From: Prorocentrum cordatum
Lineage: Eukaryota > Sar > Dinophyceae > Prorocentrales > Prorocentraceae
Assembly: GCA_963575745.1 (NCBI GenBank)
Contig: CAUYUJ010003980.1
Span: forward strand, 447,643 to 511,642
Reading direction: 5' to 3'
DNA length: 64,000 nt
Shown here: positions 11,087 to 22,079 of the stretch, one piece after another
Layout of the letters: every line of letters begins with the position of its first letter
Position numbering within the stretch: position 1 is the stretch's first letter
The notes under the pieces: model-generated
Told to the model about the DNA's origin: nothing
Database searches by the model: none
The model's input: only the letters and a program-made list of their open reading frames with translations
Program-made: the position numbers and the translations under genes

Positions 11087-11245
11087 CATGAGGAGGAGGA
11101 GGAGAAGAGGAGGAGGAGGAGGAGGAGGAGGAGGAATGCGTGAGTGCGTCAGTGTGTGAGTGAGTGAGTGAGTGAGTGAGTGAGTGAGTGAGTGAATGAG
11201 TGAATGAATGAGTGAGTGAGTGAGTGAGTGAGTGTGCGAGTGCGT
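11087..11245. repeat. (GGA)n then (GTGA)n microsatellites
   Basis: GGA triplets occupy about 11087-11135 and GTGA tetranucleotides about 11150-11240. GAT/GAC triplets continue to about 11400. Confidence 0.93.
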
Positions 11246-11433
11246 GGGTGACCGAGCGAATGGGTGTGATGATGCTGGCGGTGATGACGTTGACGATGAC
11301 GATGACGATGGCGATGGCGGTGGTGATGATGCTGACAACAATAGTGACGATGACGATGATGAGAATGATGATGGCGACGATGGTGACGATCGACAGTACC
11401 TGGGGGGCAAGAGTCCGCCAGCACGCTTGTTGG

Positions 11434-11892
11434 TCAGCGGCGCGCGCAGCAGCAGCTACCGCGGCCTGTTGCTGCGAAGGCTTTGCTGACCACCGACGCC
11501 CTGAGCTCGTGGTAGGCGCGGAAACAGAGCGCGCCTAGACGCGTCGCGGCACGGTCGATGTCGTCCAATAGTTGTTGCTCTTCGCGACGTTTTCGATGAA
11601 GTAGCTCTCGTCGAACCTGCGATGCGGCACCTCCTGAGCTACCCGCGCGCTCTTCCGCTGGGTGCGGTCCGTCTCGCTGATGATGTTTTCGCCCCCTCGC
11701 AGCACGTCCTTGCCGATCACGTCGCGACTCTCGGCTGGCAACTGATGTTGTGGAAGCCTCTCGTCGCTGACCCCTGTCGCTACGCGATCCGCTGGCGTCT
11801 GCGCGGCGACGCCGGTGGGCCCTGCGAGCTGGTCTCGTAGGACTGCGGGCAGCAGAGCTGGACCCCGAGCCGCTGGTTGAACCCATTATCAA
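11434..11892 (-). CDS. Possible retrocopied gene, 152 aa
   Basis: This minus-strand frame lies 240 bp downstream of a triple spliced-leader relic, so the DNA is probably a processed mRNA copy. The protein starts Ser/Arg-rich and ends with a more ordinary segment, EEQQLLDDIDRAATRLG followed by a helical stretch and a Cys-rich tail. A second minus frame (11741-11535) overlaps it and also looks plausible, so a frame change may be present. I do not recognise the family. The region could equally be untranslated sequence of the retrocopy. Confidence 0.35.
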   Translation of the reverse strand: MIMGSTSGSGSSSAARSPTRPARRAHRRRRADASGSRSDRGQRREASTTSVASRESRRDRQGRAARGRKHHQRDGPHPAEERAGSSGGAASQVRRELLHRKRREEQQLLDDIDRAATRLGALCFRAYHELRASVVSKAFAATGRGSCCCARR

Positions 11893-12131
11893 GACAAAGG
11901 GCGCCGCACTGCACTCACTGGAACGGACTCGGCGACAAGATGGAGGTTGTCGATCCGTAGGGCAGCACCGACAATATGGAATGCTGAGACCGCCATGAAA
12001 TGGCGAGCGAAACGCGGAGCGGGTGGCAGCTCACCCCTGGTTGTTGCTGCAAACGCATGGGCCCAAAACGTCGAGACGACTGGGAACGAGCCTACCCCCG
12101 CTTAGGCAGTTAGGAATTCACCATGTTGGTA

Positions 12132-12182
12132 CTTGAACCGACATGGTTTTAGCCAAAGTGGATTGAGCCCAAATGGCTACGG
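12132..12182 (-). other. Triple spliced-leader relic (retrocopy 5' end)
   Basis: On the minus strand, 12182-12162 matches the 21-nt dinoflagellate spliced leader at 19 positions, by my recollection of its sequence. It is followed without gap by 12161-12147 and 12146-12132, each matching the 3' 15 nt of the leader at 12 positions. Tandem truncated leaders arise when a trans-spliced mRNA is reverse-transcribed, inserted and trans-spliced again. Confidence 0.85.
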
Positions 12183-12184
12183 AT

Positions 12185-12415
12185 GACGCTGATGCAGACG
12201 ATCATGATGATGATGTTTCCAATGCTGATGGCTGTAATGATCGTGATGATAATGATTTTGATTATGATGATGTGGATGATGGTGATGTTGCTGTTGCTGC
12301 AGATGATGGTGGTGCGGATGATGTTGATGCTGATGATGATCTTGTCGATGATGTTGGTGCTGATGATGATGATGATGATGATGATGCTGATGATGATGGT
12401 GATGATGCGGGGGTC
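12185..12415. repeat. Imperfect (GAT)n tract
   Basis: GATGATGTT, GATGCTGAT and GATGATGAT triplets; Asp-rich on +, Ser-rich on minus. It begins right after the leader relic and so is upstream of the retrocopy. Confidence 0.88.
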
Positions 12416-12419
12416 TTCT

Positions 12420-13065
12420 CGTTCCCGCGCAGGGTGTCCAAAGAAAACAAGAATCTCACTTCGGATGTGGGGAATGAGACAGATGGGATTTTCACGACTC
12501 CACCCGTCTCAAATTTCTCATTGCGTCTCTCTTGGGATTCCCGTGCATATCCCCAGGCTGCTCCTTCTTGGAATCTGCGGATGCTCCGGCCGTCCTGACT
12601 GCCTCTCGGGCCCCCCCGAGCTCTTTTGGCGCCTTCTGAGCAGCTGTTTCCATCGTCTGGGGCGCCCCCAGAGAGCCCCCAGGAGCCTCTCCAACCGCCA
12701 AAATCTGAGTGGCCCTGCTTTTTTCACCTCCCGATTCCCTCGTTCACCACACTCCGCCGCACTCGACTAATCCTGCTCACTTGTTGGGCCCCTCTCGGGG
12801 GCCCTGGGCGCCCTTTCTGGGCCGAGCCCGACTGTTGCTGGGTTTGTGCGGGCCTTTCTGCGGCCGTCCAGGCGGCCTGTCGGGGCCTTCTTCGGCTTCC
12901 AGGAGCAGGTTCTCGGTAACTGCTCGCGTCCTTTTGGGCCGTCTCGCCTCTGTGTGACACAGTGCTTCTCAGGTAGTCCACTTCATTCTAAAACAGCGTC
13001 GCCAAGTCTGGTCGCGGGATTCACGTCTTCCCACATCTGCATCAAAAGGACCGCGCTCCAAAAAC
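12420..13065. other. No gene supported
   Basis: Unremarkable GC-rich sequence. Reading frames on both strands reach about 95-200 aa but share no recognisable motif. Confidence 0.3.
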
Positions 13066-13272
13066 AGTGGGGCGGCGGTGTCTACCCCTTTCGGGGGCGT
13101 TCAATTGAAGATGTGCTTCTGCTTTTGCGGGGCTACCTTGAAGCTCTTTCTCTCGCCCTCCAAAAGATTCAGTTGCACTCCTCTTCCTCCACCAAGCCTC
13201 CCAAAGTTCCCAAGTCCCCCAAAAAGTGGGGCGGCGGTGTCTGCCCCCTCAGGGGCGTTCCATTGAATAAGA
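13066..13272. repeat. Direct duplication of about 45 bp
   Basis: GTGGGGCGGCGGTGTCTRCC followed by CCTTTCGGGGGCGTTC (or CCCTCAGGGGCGTTC) and CATTGAA appears at about 13068-13112 and 13226-13270, 158 bp apart. The sequence between copies is not obviously repeated. Confidence 0.8.
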
Positions 13273-14085
13273 TTTGCACGATAATAGTGATTCGGATGAT
13301 AGTGACGACGACAACTGGGAGGAGGATATTATGGGGATGGCGAGGTGAGAGTGATGAGTCTGATGACGATGGCGAGGGCGAGGACGATGCTGCTGCTGAT
13401 GATGATGACGACTGCTATGATAAGCCACCGATCTCTGCTCAAGGCGCCACGAACAATGCAACATAAGGTCTCTGGAGGCCCCCCAGGACAGCCAAGGGGG
13501 GCCAAGTTGGCGCAAGGGCGGCTCAACACGTCTCAAGAGGGACAGAACAAGAAATTGCTCCAAGTGCCCCCTGACAGCCCCACTCACTCCCCACATTCAA
13601 GTTTTCGCTCTGCTGCTGCTGCTTCTGCTGCTGCTGCTCCTTCTCCGCACGCTCAGGCCACGTGGACAAGAGAGTGCGCGCTGCCAGACACGTGCAGCTT
13701 ACACGCGAGTTTCGACTCCATCGACCATTATGTTGTTGCTTGCCCTGGTGAAAAACCACCAGCCCTGCGGGAGCACATGGTGAAGGGGAGCGGGGGCTAA
13801 CGCACGACCCATCGCCCTCACGCGGTGGCTTGCGCAGGCCGCTCGCGCGGCAAACCACGTGGACAAGAGGGAGCTACGCGCGGGCTGCTTGCGTAGGCAA
13901 CTTGCGTGCAAGTGTCCGCGCGATCGACCCCCATTCTGAACCTGTTGGTCGACGGGAAGGAACCCTACCAGCCATTTCTGTGCGCATCTCTTCCAAACCC
14001 GATTCTTCCCATCCAGAGATTGGTTTACCCCCTCTTATCCCCTCATCCTCCGAGCGGGTGCGACCGCCCACGAGCGGCCAGAAAC
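13273..14085. other. No gene supported; GAT/GCT triplet patches
   Basis: GATGAC-rich patch at 13340-13420 and CTG/GCT-rich patch at 13600-13650. Reading frames are short and conflicting. Confidence 0.3.
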
Positions 14086-14089
14086 GTGT

Positions 14090-14465
14090 CGTTCAATTTC
14101 GGTTGCGGTTGCGCGGGCCCGCGGACGGCCCAGCAAGTGCCGCTCTGTTGCATTCCGCGGGTGCGGTTGCGGGCGCGGTAACGGTTGCGCGCGCCCGCTG
14201 GGCGACCCGCCCAGCACGCGGTTGCTGGTGCGGGCGCGGTTTCGATCGCGGTAGCGGCAGCGTGAGCCCGAGGGAGGTCCAAAATGCGTCCGCCAGTCAT
14301 GGTTGCGGATACGGTAGCGGTTGCGCGCAGGACAGCCCAAAATGTGTGGCCTGGTTGTGGCTGCGGGCGCGGTTGCGGGCGCGGTTGTGGTTGCGCGCGC
14401 CCGAGGGCGGCGGAAACTGTGTCGCGCAAATGCGCTTGCGGGCCAGACCCGGTTCGCGCAGCCCG
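14090..14465. repeat. GGTTGCGGGCGC minisatellite
   Basis: The 12-mer GCGGTTGCGGGC recurs with drift throughout, most purely at 14160-14180 and 14355-14400. Because the unit is a multiple of three, long Ala/Arg-rich frames stay open on both strands. Confidence 0.88.
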
Positions 14466-14659
14466 CTAAGTGTCCCGAAACCGCAACCGGGCATGTACGC
14501 CAAGCCAGATGCACCATGAGCCCAGCCCCATGGTCCAACTGGCTCAGCACGCAGGCCTCGGACCTGCTCCTAACGGCGGGGCGCCCTGGCCACGGAGGAC
14601 CCTTGGCTAGGAAGGCAGATTATGGAATCTGATCCACTGACTGCTGGTGCTAGCCTACC

Positions 14660-14745
14660 TCCTCTGCCAACGCCGTCGCCTCCTCCTCCTTTTCCTCAAA
14701 CTCCGCCCTCTTCCTCCTCCTCCTCCTCCTCCTCCTCGCTCTGTC
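14660..14745. repeat. (CCT)n microsatellite
   Basis: CCTCCT and CTCCTC triplets, densest at about 14707-14737. Confidence 0.85.
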
Positions 14746-14784
14746 AATGTTGGTCGCTGACCGCTGCTGAAGCCACATATTCAC

Positions 14785-14878
14785 TCTCCCCAAGTGCCAG
14801 ATAACTGCTGTCGGGGCTGAATGCGGCGTGCGTGACGCAGTCGCGCGACTCGCGGAACGAGGCGATCTCGGCGAGATC
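14785..14878 (-). CDS. WD40-type exon (partial gene)
   Basis: The minus strand has a good splice acceptor (CCTCCCTGGTTTCAG, ending at 14879), after which the frame reads DLAEIASFRESRDCVTHAAF and then SPDSSYLALG. The pattern L-x-x-F-R followed 10-12 residues later by V-T-H-A-A-F-S-P-D-S-x-Y-L-A-L-G is that of one WD40 blade, most like EMAP-like proteins. The downstream boundary is unclear; no standard GT donor follows at once, though dinoflagellates also use GC and GA donors. A second WD40 fragment lies at about 20.1 kb on the same strand. They may belong to one gene with a long intron, but this is inference. Confidence 0.55.
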
Positions 14879-15109
14879 CTGAAACCAGGGAGGTTTAACA
14901 AAAAATGGGCTGGGAGAGGAACGGAGGAGGCCATGCACGGGACGGAGAGGCATGCCGAGGTTGCGCGCCCATGAACTATGACCAATCATCCCGAATCCGC
15001 CCGCGCATGCCAGGACGTTCGCGATGGCATCCTGCTTACAGCTTGAATGCGAAAACGTATGCCGAAACGAAACAATCAGCTTACCCGCGCGAATCATTCC
15101 GCCTAAAGT

Positions 15110-15825
15110 TCCCCAAGCGCAGCACTACAGCCTTCCCGTCTCGGTCCCATCACAAATTTGACACTTGCGAGTGTGTTGGCCTGGCGAGGCCAGGGGGGAC
15201 TCTCGGCCCAAAGGACGGTTGCGGCAAGTGCTGACGAAACCCCAAGCATTCTCACAATGGGAAGCACTGGATCACCCCGCCAAGCGAGCTGCCTACTGCG
15301 GCGAAGTTGCCTCTGTGGATGAACCTCCTTTCATGCGAGCGAGGGCTGTTTGTTGTCTCCTCGTCAGATATTAGTGTTAGACCGTGACTGCCACTTCCCT
15401 GCCTTTTGGTGAGAGGGTCACCCCCAGGACGTGCCTTCAAGTACTTACGGACCTGGTCCAGCACGCCCCCAGGGAACTCCGCAAGCGACCGGCGAGCCTG
15501 GCCCCAGCATAGGAGGTCGAACTCCAAACTCTGGGAGCCCCTGTTGCAAGGGCGCCCCGCGTGCCCAAGGCACAAACACCCCCAGCGACGGCTCCGTTAG
15601 CAGAGCACGCAGGAGCGACCGAAACAGCGGCGAGAAAGGGGGCACTGAGGCAACACATCGTGGGGGCATTTCCAAGGGTTCAGGTCGATCCCAACCACAT
15701 CGGGCCATTCAAGGCCCACTTGGGCCTGATTGCAACCACTGGAAAAGTCTGATCACAACGTCTTCAGTAATCCTACACGGCGAATGCCGGATTGTAACCA
15801 AGAGAGCTCACTTCAACTTCCCAGC
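15110..15825. other. No gene confirmed; possible minus-strand exon
   Basis: On the minus strand, around 15510-15440, the frame SLAEFPGGVLDQV runs into a consensus donor GTAAGTAC, which would fit an exon end. Plus-strand frames of 60-177 aa also cross here. Evidence is too thin to choose. Confidence 0.2.
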
Positions 15826-15829
15826 GCTG

Positions 15830-16230
15830 GAAAGATTCCGGAAGATTCCGAACACATTCCTAATGACTCCAAGAAGGAATTCCCAGGGATCTCTAAAAAG
15901 GATGCCCAAGGAATGCCTGAGGGCTCCTAAAAAGGATTCCTGCAGTACTCCTGAGGATGCCTGAAGGATTCCTGGGGGCTCCTTAAAACATTCTGAAGTA
16001 CTCCTGGGGCTTTCTAAGGGATTCCTGCAGGATTCCCGAGGGATTCCTGAAGAATCCCTGGGGGATTCATGAGGGAATCCTACGGGGCTCCTGGGGGATT
16101 CCTGGAGGATTTCTGCGGATTCCTAAAATAGGATTCCTAAAGGATCACTGAGGGATTCCGTGGGGAATTCCTGAGGAATACCTGGGGGACTTCTGAAGGA
16201 TTCCTAAAACGGATTCTTGAAGATTCAAGC
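15830..16230. repeat. Degenerate GGATTCCTG repeat
   Basis: GGATTCCTGAGG, GGGATTCCTG and GGGGCTCCTG words recur every 12-18 bp for about 400 bp, and weakly again at 16430-16560. Confidence 0.82.
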
Positions 16231-16559
16231 TCCCCCTGGCACGGGGGCTGACCAGGCCCCCGAGGGTGACGCCTCCAATGGAGGCGCCACGTTACCATTG
16301 GGGGGAGCCTGGATAAACCCGCGTTCCCATGGGGGGGAGGATGAAAACTCAACGACTCCTTGCCTCCCTCGCTGCTGCCATCGCTGAGGCACGCGGCCTC
16401 CTTCCCAAGGAATTCTGCTCCTACCAGCCTCTCAAAAGATTTCCTTTGGGAATCATGTGATGCCTGCGGGTTTCCTTACGATTCCGTGGGAAAACAAGTC
16501 CCCAGGGAATCCAAAGGATTCCATCGGGAACCGTCGGGTTCCCCAGGGATTGCATCGTA

Positions 16560-16770
16560 TCCATTAGGGGTACATACATACATAGGTACAGTAGATACGC
16601 ATGAACATCCACATGCTATACATGGCACACACAAGTTAATTTACATACCCATACAAGTGCGCACATGTGTTTACACATCTGTTCATACACATAAATATAG
16701 ATATATGTAGATACATGTGTATGTCGACGCAACACACATATGTGTATACACAGTTCTACACATACAATGC
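16560..16770. repeat. ACATAC-type low-complexity tract
   Basis: Loose ACATACAT, ATACACAT and ACATATGT words. Confidence 0.7.
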
Positions 16771-16847
16771 ATACAAAGGTATGCTACCTATTCCCTGATG
16801 GTTAAGGAGATCATACTTCTGCACTGGAGAACTGGGCCGCCGTTTGA

Positions 16848-17215
16848 TTGCACCACGTCTATTGCACCAGTAGGGTGCACCGCGTATATTCCACAACGCA
16901 GATTGCACTGCGCAGATTGCACCACGTAGACTGGACAACATAGATTGCACCACATGTATTGCACAATACAGACTGCGCCAACAGAGTGCGCAACATAGAG
17001 TGCACCACCTATATTATACCACGAATATTACACCTCGTATATAGCACAACATAAATTGAACACATTGGATTGCACCACATCGATTGCACCTTGTAGATTG
17101 CGCACCGCGTGAATTGCACCGCGTGTATTGCGCCACATAGCGCCACATACACGGCACCGCATATGTTGCACAACGTAACTTGCATAACACATATTGCACT
17201 GCATATATGTTATGG
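16848..17215. repeat. Degenerate ATTGCACCACRTAG repeat
   Basis: About 22 diverged copies of a 15-16-bp word (ATTGCACCACGTAG, ATTGCACAACATAT and variants) in tandem. Confidence 0.85.
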
Positions 17216-18120
17216 CCCGTCGGTGATCGGCCCAATCGCAACTGCTTTTCGGAAGTCCTCTGGGGGCTCGAAGGGAACTCGCTGCATCCAGAAGCGCTCT
17301 CGCGAGCCTTCTTTCAATCATAACAATAATACAGCTTCCCCCGAACATCCCAGCCACGTCGGCCCGATCACAAGCTGTCGTGATCGGTCCGAAGTGGTCA
17401 ACGGTCGGTCCTAAGTGGTTGCGGTCGGCCCCGATCGCGGCATTTTCCCGTTTCCATTTTCCAGCGGGACAGGGAAAGGGAGAAGATCACTCCCGCAAGG
17501 CTTGGGGCGAGGGAATCGAGGCACTAGAGGTCCACACACTCCCGGGCGGACAAGGTGCCGATAACACATTTGATGCCCGATGGTATCCACGATCGCTCTG
17601 ACGACGTGCACACCACAGCATCGCTGAGAAGAGGCCATAATAATCCTCGTGCACGTACGAGGAGAAAGCCAGAGCGGAAAGAGGAGAACAGACGCTAGAT
17701 ACCGCATCCTATGGCGAGAGACCTTAGTCCCACGCTGTATTGCCGATTGTGGAGAATTCTCCTCAGATCTATCATGAAGCAGGTGGAGGAAATAAGAAGG
17801 CAAAGAGAATGCACAGGGCACACACCCCACGCATACATAAACCACACCAAACTCCACCTCAGATCATGAAATCATTCATCACGTAAACAAATCCGATGCT
17901 GTGACTAAACCGGCTAGAAGTCGGGCGATACATGGTCGAGGGTTTGGGCCCCCCCGACTGCTAATGCCATCGGCCCCCCCCCCCCCCCGCGCGATGGCCC
18001 CCACCCCCCTGTGGGCGTGGGCGTGGCGTGGTGGCCCCTCCCCTGTGGGAGTGATGTGGGGTCCCCCCTGTGGGTGTGCAGTGGTTAGGGGTCCGCCTCA
18101 GCCAAGAGTCGGCGTCGCTG
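17216..18120. other. No gene supported
   Basis: Mixed sequence with short GATCGG-type words near 17220-17440 and a C-run at 17977-17990. No frame has recognisable features. Confidence 0.3.
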
Positions 18121-18123
18121 GCG

Positions 18124-18164
<41 letters not shown>

Positions 18165-18475
18165 CCAGAGATGGAGAGGCGGATGGGGGGAGGAGGAAAA
18201 GGAGCATCGTCGTCGACGGTGTCTTCACCGTCGTCGCCTCCTTCTGGGTGTGGCGTTGTGTTCCGGTGCTTCAGGGAGCCGGAGCGGACGGTGTCTTCGT
18301 CGTCGTCGTCGTCGCCGTTGTCGTCGTTCCCCTCCTCCTCCTCCTCCTCCTCCTCCTCCTCCTCCTCCTCCTCCTCCTCCTCCTCCTCCTCCTCCTCCCC
18401 CCCATCCCATCTGGGGGGGGGCCCGAGGACCCTGGGACCCATCCCATCTGGTGGGGGGGGGGGGCCCGTGGGCCC
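18121..18475. repeat. (GTC)n and (CTC)n microsatellites with G-runs
   Basis: GTC triplets at 18125-18166 and 18296-18325 and CTC/CCT triplets at 18327-18398. Then comes a duplicated module, CCCATCTGGKGGGGGGG with GGCCC, at 18404-18425 and 18441-18470. Confidence 0.9.
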
Positions 18476-18489
18476 TCAGCCCGCGATCA

Positions 18490-19880
18490 TACATGGCACG
18501 TGATGCTGTGCACACGCTACGCCCTCAGGAAGTGCGCACTATCGCAGATTGCCACGACAACGGTGGCATCAACTCGACACTGTCAACAAAGCGGCAACAA
18601 CAAGTATACCTTGACAAGAGTGGCAACCTTAATTGTCATCGCGTCTGTAGCCGATTTATCAAAAAACAACATAAGACTCCGTTGCCCAAATGCGTCCACT
18701 TGCCATCGTTCGGACGTCCATTTCCCGTGCATTGTTTGGTTTCGTGCGTGCTTTACCAGCTGGCCCAAGATGATCCAGAGTATTCCGGATGTCCTGGCGC
18801 TGGCCTCGCCAGGACAAATGCACACGTCCGAGTGATGCGAAGTACACAAATGGGTGCCCATTTGACCCTGAAAGAGCTGCCCACATGCACCTGGGGCAAT
18901 TGTTGTCTGCAATGTCCCGCTCGTGCAATCGGGGTGGCCTAAGTTTCACGTACCTGCCCGTGCGTGCTGGGGCCTGTGGCTTCCCTCAGGGATCTGTTTA
19001 CAAGGTCGTGGTATTGATGTCCCCGTTGTGCCGCACATACTACAGCGGCCTCGCCCTTGCCGCCCCCCTGTGCCAGGGTCGAGGGCCGTATGGTCCCAGC
19101 GAGAAGGGCCTCGCCATTATTGCCCGTGTGCCCCCGTTTGATGTTTGACCTTAGTTGCGCCTTTGTGCTTGGGCTGATGATTTAGGGCCTCGCCCTTAAA
19201 GTCTCGACCTTTACTGTGGTTTGAACTCCCCGTGAGGTCACGTCCATCAGTGTCCCAGCAGCCAATTGCCTCTGGGTGTGTCTTTCAGCTCCCGCCTGGG
19301 GTCCCGCTCATACCTTCCTTGTTGTCTTCATGCTGGCCTGTGACTGTTACGGGGTGAACGTGCCAGTATCACTTAGTGTCTGGGAAGGTCTTTGGGTGGG
19401 TGTGGGCCGGCGGACCGGTGGCGGGAGGGTGGGCTGGTAGGAACGTGTCAGAATCCCCCCTCTGGGAGATGGCACAAAAACGATGCGAAATCCCAAATGA
19501 CGGGTACTTGAAGGAGCCGCCCCGTCCAATTGCACCGAATCGCCCATCCTTCGCCAACGTCCCTGTCCACCAGCCCCCGAACGCAGAGCACGGAGGAGAG
19601 CGCACCTGAGACGGAACCTAGCTCGCGCTCAACACTGGCACCAGTCCTGCCCCGGCCTGTCCTGGCTCCCATAGTTAAACACGCGCCTTACCTGCAGGCC
19701 AGGAGGCTCCGTGCTCCAACCCTGCTCCTGGGAAAGGCCTGCCCAGGATTGGAGTCGGCGTGCGGCTTGCAGTTCTCGGCGCCCCCTGAGCTCGGCGCGT
19801 GGGCGCCGCGCCTCTTGTTCGTGGGAAACCCGGCCAACGGCAGCGATGCTGCGCGGGGGCACAGAGGCCCCCCCCCCACC
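18490..19880. other. No gene confirmed
   Basis: About 1.4 kb of moderate-complexity sequence. Both strands have frames of about 110 aa at 18580-18940 with plausible composition and no known motif. I see no splice-site or domain evidence that decides between them. Confidence 0.25.
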
Positions 19881-19884
19881 CACC

Positions 19885-19978
19885 CACACACACACACATA
19901 CACACACATACACACATACACACAATGCACACAATACACCCAATACACACAATACACACAATACACACATACACACAA
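19885..19978. repeat. (CA)n microsatellite
   Basis: CACACATACACA with ATACACAATACACA variants. Confidence 0.93.
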
Positions 19979-20104
19979 GGCGGCAGGGAATCCGCGGCCA
20001 GCCGCCTGCGAGGGCAGCGAGGCGGCCGCGGCGGCGGGCCCTACCGCCCGAGGGTGGAGGCAAAGTCCCGGCACGAGGGGCTGGACGGAGAGATCGGAGC
20101 CCGC

Positions 20105-20215
20105 CCTGGGGCTCCTCCGACTTGAGCAACTTGCAGTTGCCGTTGGTGAAGCCCACCGCCAGCAGCTTGCCGTCGGGGGAGAACTGGCGTGCGCCCGCAG
20201 GCATCCCCCCTCGCC
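20105..20215 (-). CDS. WD40-type exon (partial gene)
   Basis: The minus frame reads GARQFSPDGKLLAVGFTNGN and then CKLLKSEE, a textbook WD40 strand pair (FSPDG-x-LLAVG). An AG at 20185-20184 would put the exon start at 20183; the end is near 20109 at GAGCCCCAG, followed by a possible GC donor. The wording again recalls EMAP-like (EML) proteins. Same strand as the fragment at 14.8 kb, so this exon would be upstream of it in one gene, with an intron of about 5 kb holding the CA microsatellite. Exact borders are uncertain. Confidence 0.55.
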
Positions 20216-21600
20216 ACGAATGCCCCGCACTCTCACACCCTTCCTTCTCTCTAGACTCCCCTCGCCTTCGGGCAAGGGCTACAGCAGATGAGCCAGAGGA
20301 GGCATGGCCAGGGCCGATCGGTTGACGCACTCGGAGTTTTTGATTTATGTCTGCGCACGTTCGCTAGGCAGCTTCTCGCTGTTGTCGTTCCCACTTGTCC
20401 TCCTCCCTCCTCTCCTCCCTTCTTATCGCCGATGCCTGTCTTCCGTGTTGTCGGAGCACGAGGAGACTGGTAGGGCTCGTCTGCGACGTGATGCGAGCTC
20501 GGCGCCCGCGCTCCTGCCGGTCGCGTCAGGACTCGAACAAGCTGTGTGTCGGTCCACTTGTTTGACCGGCGGCGGCTAGGATTCAAGTTGCTGTCGTGGC
20601 TACTGCATGGCTGCTGCGGCGCGAATTGGGCACTACGGCGGCAAGAAAAGCGGGAGGAAAGGGGGGAGAGGGCCACTGGGTCAGTCTACACGCGGCAGGG
20701 CCGCTCGCCGTGCCGGCGGTGGCGAGCGATCCAGAGATGGGCAGCGTCATCCCTACTGGATGGCGGGCGCTTGCTGTCGCCACTCTTCTTGCGTCAGCTC
20801 GTTGGGGATGCGGTGGAGACCCTCAAGGTCCATTCTAAGTCCAGGGCAGTGCTGAAACGCCTGCTCTCTACCTGCAGAGAGGAGCCGCCAAGACGGGCCT
20901 CTGAAATGGATGCTGTACACGTCCTGGGAGCCTGGGCCGTCGAGATGCATCGGGTGTCAGATTGAGTCCCTCTGCTTGGGCGTAAGATTTGCATGGGAGT
21001 GTTTGAAGCACATATTTCCTCTCCCTTGCCTAGTCGTTCCCCAAGGACTTCGACCTCTTACTGTACTCGCACGCCACTGGCACCCGCACACGGGTTTCAT
21101 GCTCTGAGTGCGGTGTCTCCCCCAGCCGGGCCTCCCCGCCCGCGCGCTCTCGTCCCGGCGCTCGCCTCATGTGCTCCAATTTGTCTGCCACTGCGCCCCA
21201 GTGCTTTCTTGAACGCTTCTTGGAGACAGGTCGCCGCCGACCAAAAGCTTCCAGCACCTCCAGCAGGCTGGCATCGAGGGTTGCGTGGCGACACCTGTAG
21301 GCAGGCCACGTCTTCAGCTACGAGCGTGCGTCGTAGGATCAGCGGCATCAGCACGCCAAGCCCCTCGCAGCATACCGCCACGAGCTTCTGGTTCGCACTC
21401 GTCTTCGCGGCCTCCCATGAGCACGGTCGAAAGGGTATTACTGCGCAGGCTGTCTGGTGCTCCGTTCTGATCTGCGGTTGGCAGCGTCTACGCAAGGACA
21501 TCTCAGTCGTCTGCGCGCTGATGCAACACCGAAGGCCGGCCCCAGGGGGTAGGCATTTCATCTGGGGTGCTTTCCGGGCCTAGCGAACAGACGTGGCACT
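20216..21600. other. No gene confirmed
   Basis: Several minus-strand pieces have plausible composition (for example a stretch ending near 20880 at a CTGCAGGTAGAG donor-like site), which could be further exons of the WD40 gene or LINE debris. None is decisive. Confidence 0.25.
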
Positions 21601-21860
21601 TCTCTCCTGAATCTCAACAGCTGATCAGTGCAGGGCCGTGGTGTACGCTGCATGGCTGGCAAGCAGATCGGCCTGAATGGCAAGGATGCTGAGGTCGTCG
21701 ATGTAAGCGAAGAGCTCGTGGTGGACTCGTGGTGTAGCAAGAGAATACTTCGTTTCCTCGAGAACCCTGACAGCCGTCAGGCAGAACACCGTTTTGCCAT
21801 TCTGCGGCCCAGAAATGCGAAACTGGCCCGCAGCCAGACGTGCGGCGTGCGGGCACTCTC
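21600..21860 (-). pseudogene. LINE reverse-transcriptase fragment
   Basis: One minus frame reads NGKTVFCLTAVRVLEETKYS and continues to HHELFAYIDDLSILAIQADL. The Y-I-D-D box followed by LSI is the catalytic motif of non-LTR reverse transcriptases (palm, metal-binding aspartates). The frame is broken soon after, and the left side at 21.0-21.6 kb has conflicting frames. Only a short remnant is recognisable. It lies 220 bp from the start of composite satellite copy 2. Confidence 0.5.
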
Positions 21861-21894
21861 CGCCATACTTTTCCCGATCCCTCTCACGATGCCT

Positions 21895-22018
21895 CTCCCT
21901 CCTCCTCCATCATCTCCTGCTCCCGCTCCTGCTCCTGATCCTGCTGCTGATCCTTCTGGACGTCCTCCTGAGGCGCAACAGCCTGCCAAGACTGAGAGCA
22001 CACACACACACACACCAA
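21895..22018. repeat. CTCCTG-rich tract and short (CA)n
   Basis: TCCTGCTCCTGC words at 21900-21965 and (AC)n at 21998-22016. Confidence 0.75.
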
Positions 22019-22079
22019 AAGGTACGGCGCAGAATGGAGGGGAAACCTGCGATGCGGAGGATGAGCGGTAAAACGGCAT

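Noticed and set aside
11224-11489. Asp-rich and Met/Thr-rich frames
   Set aside because: Translation of GAT/GAC triplet repeats.
16137-17357. CRISPR-like array in the ATTGCACCAC and GGATTCCTG tracts
   Set aside because: Repeats are degenerate, 12-16 bp, with no constant repeat/unique spacer pattern; the context is eukaryotic.
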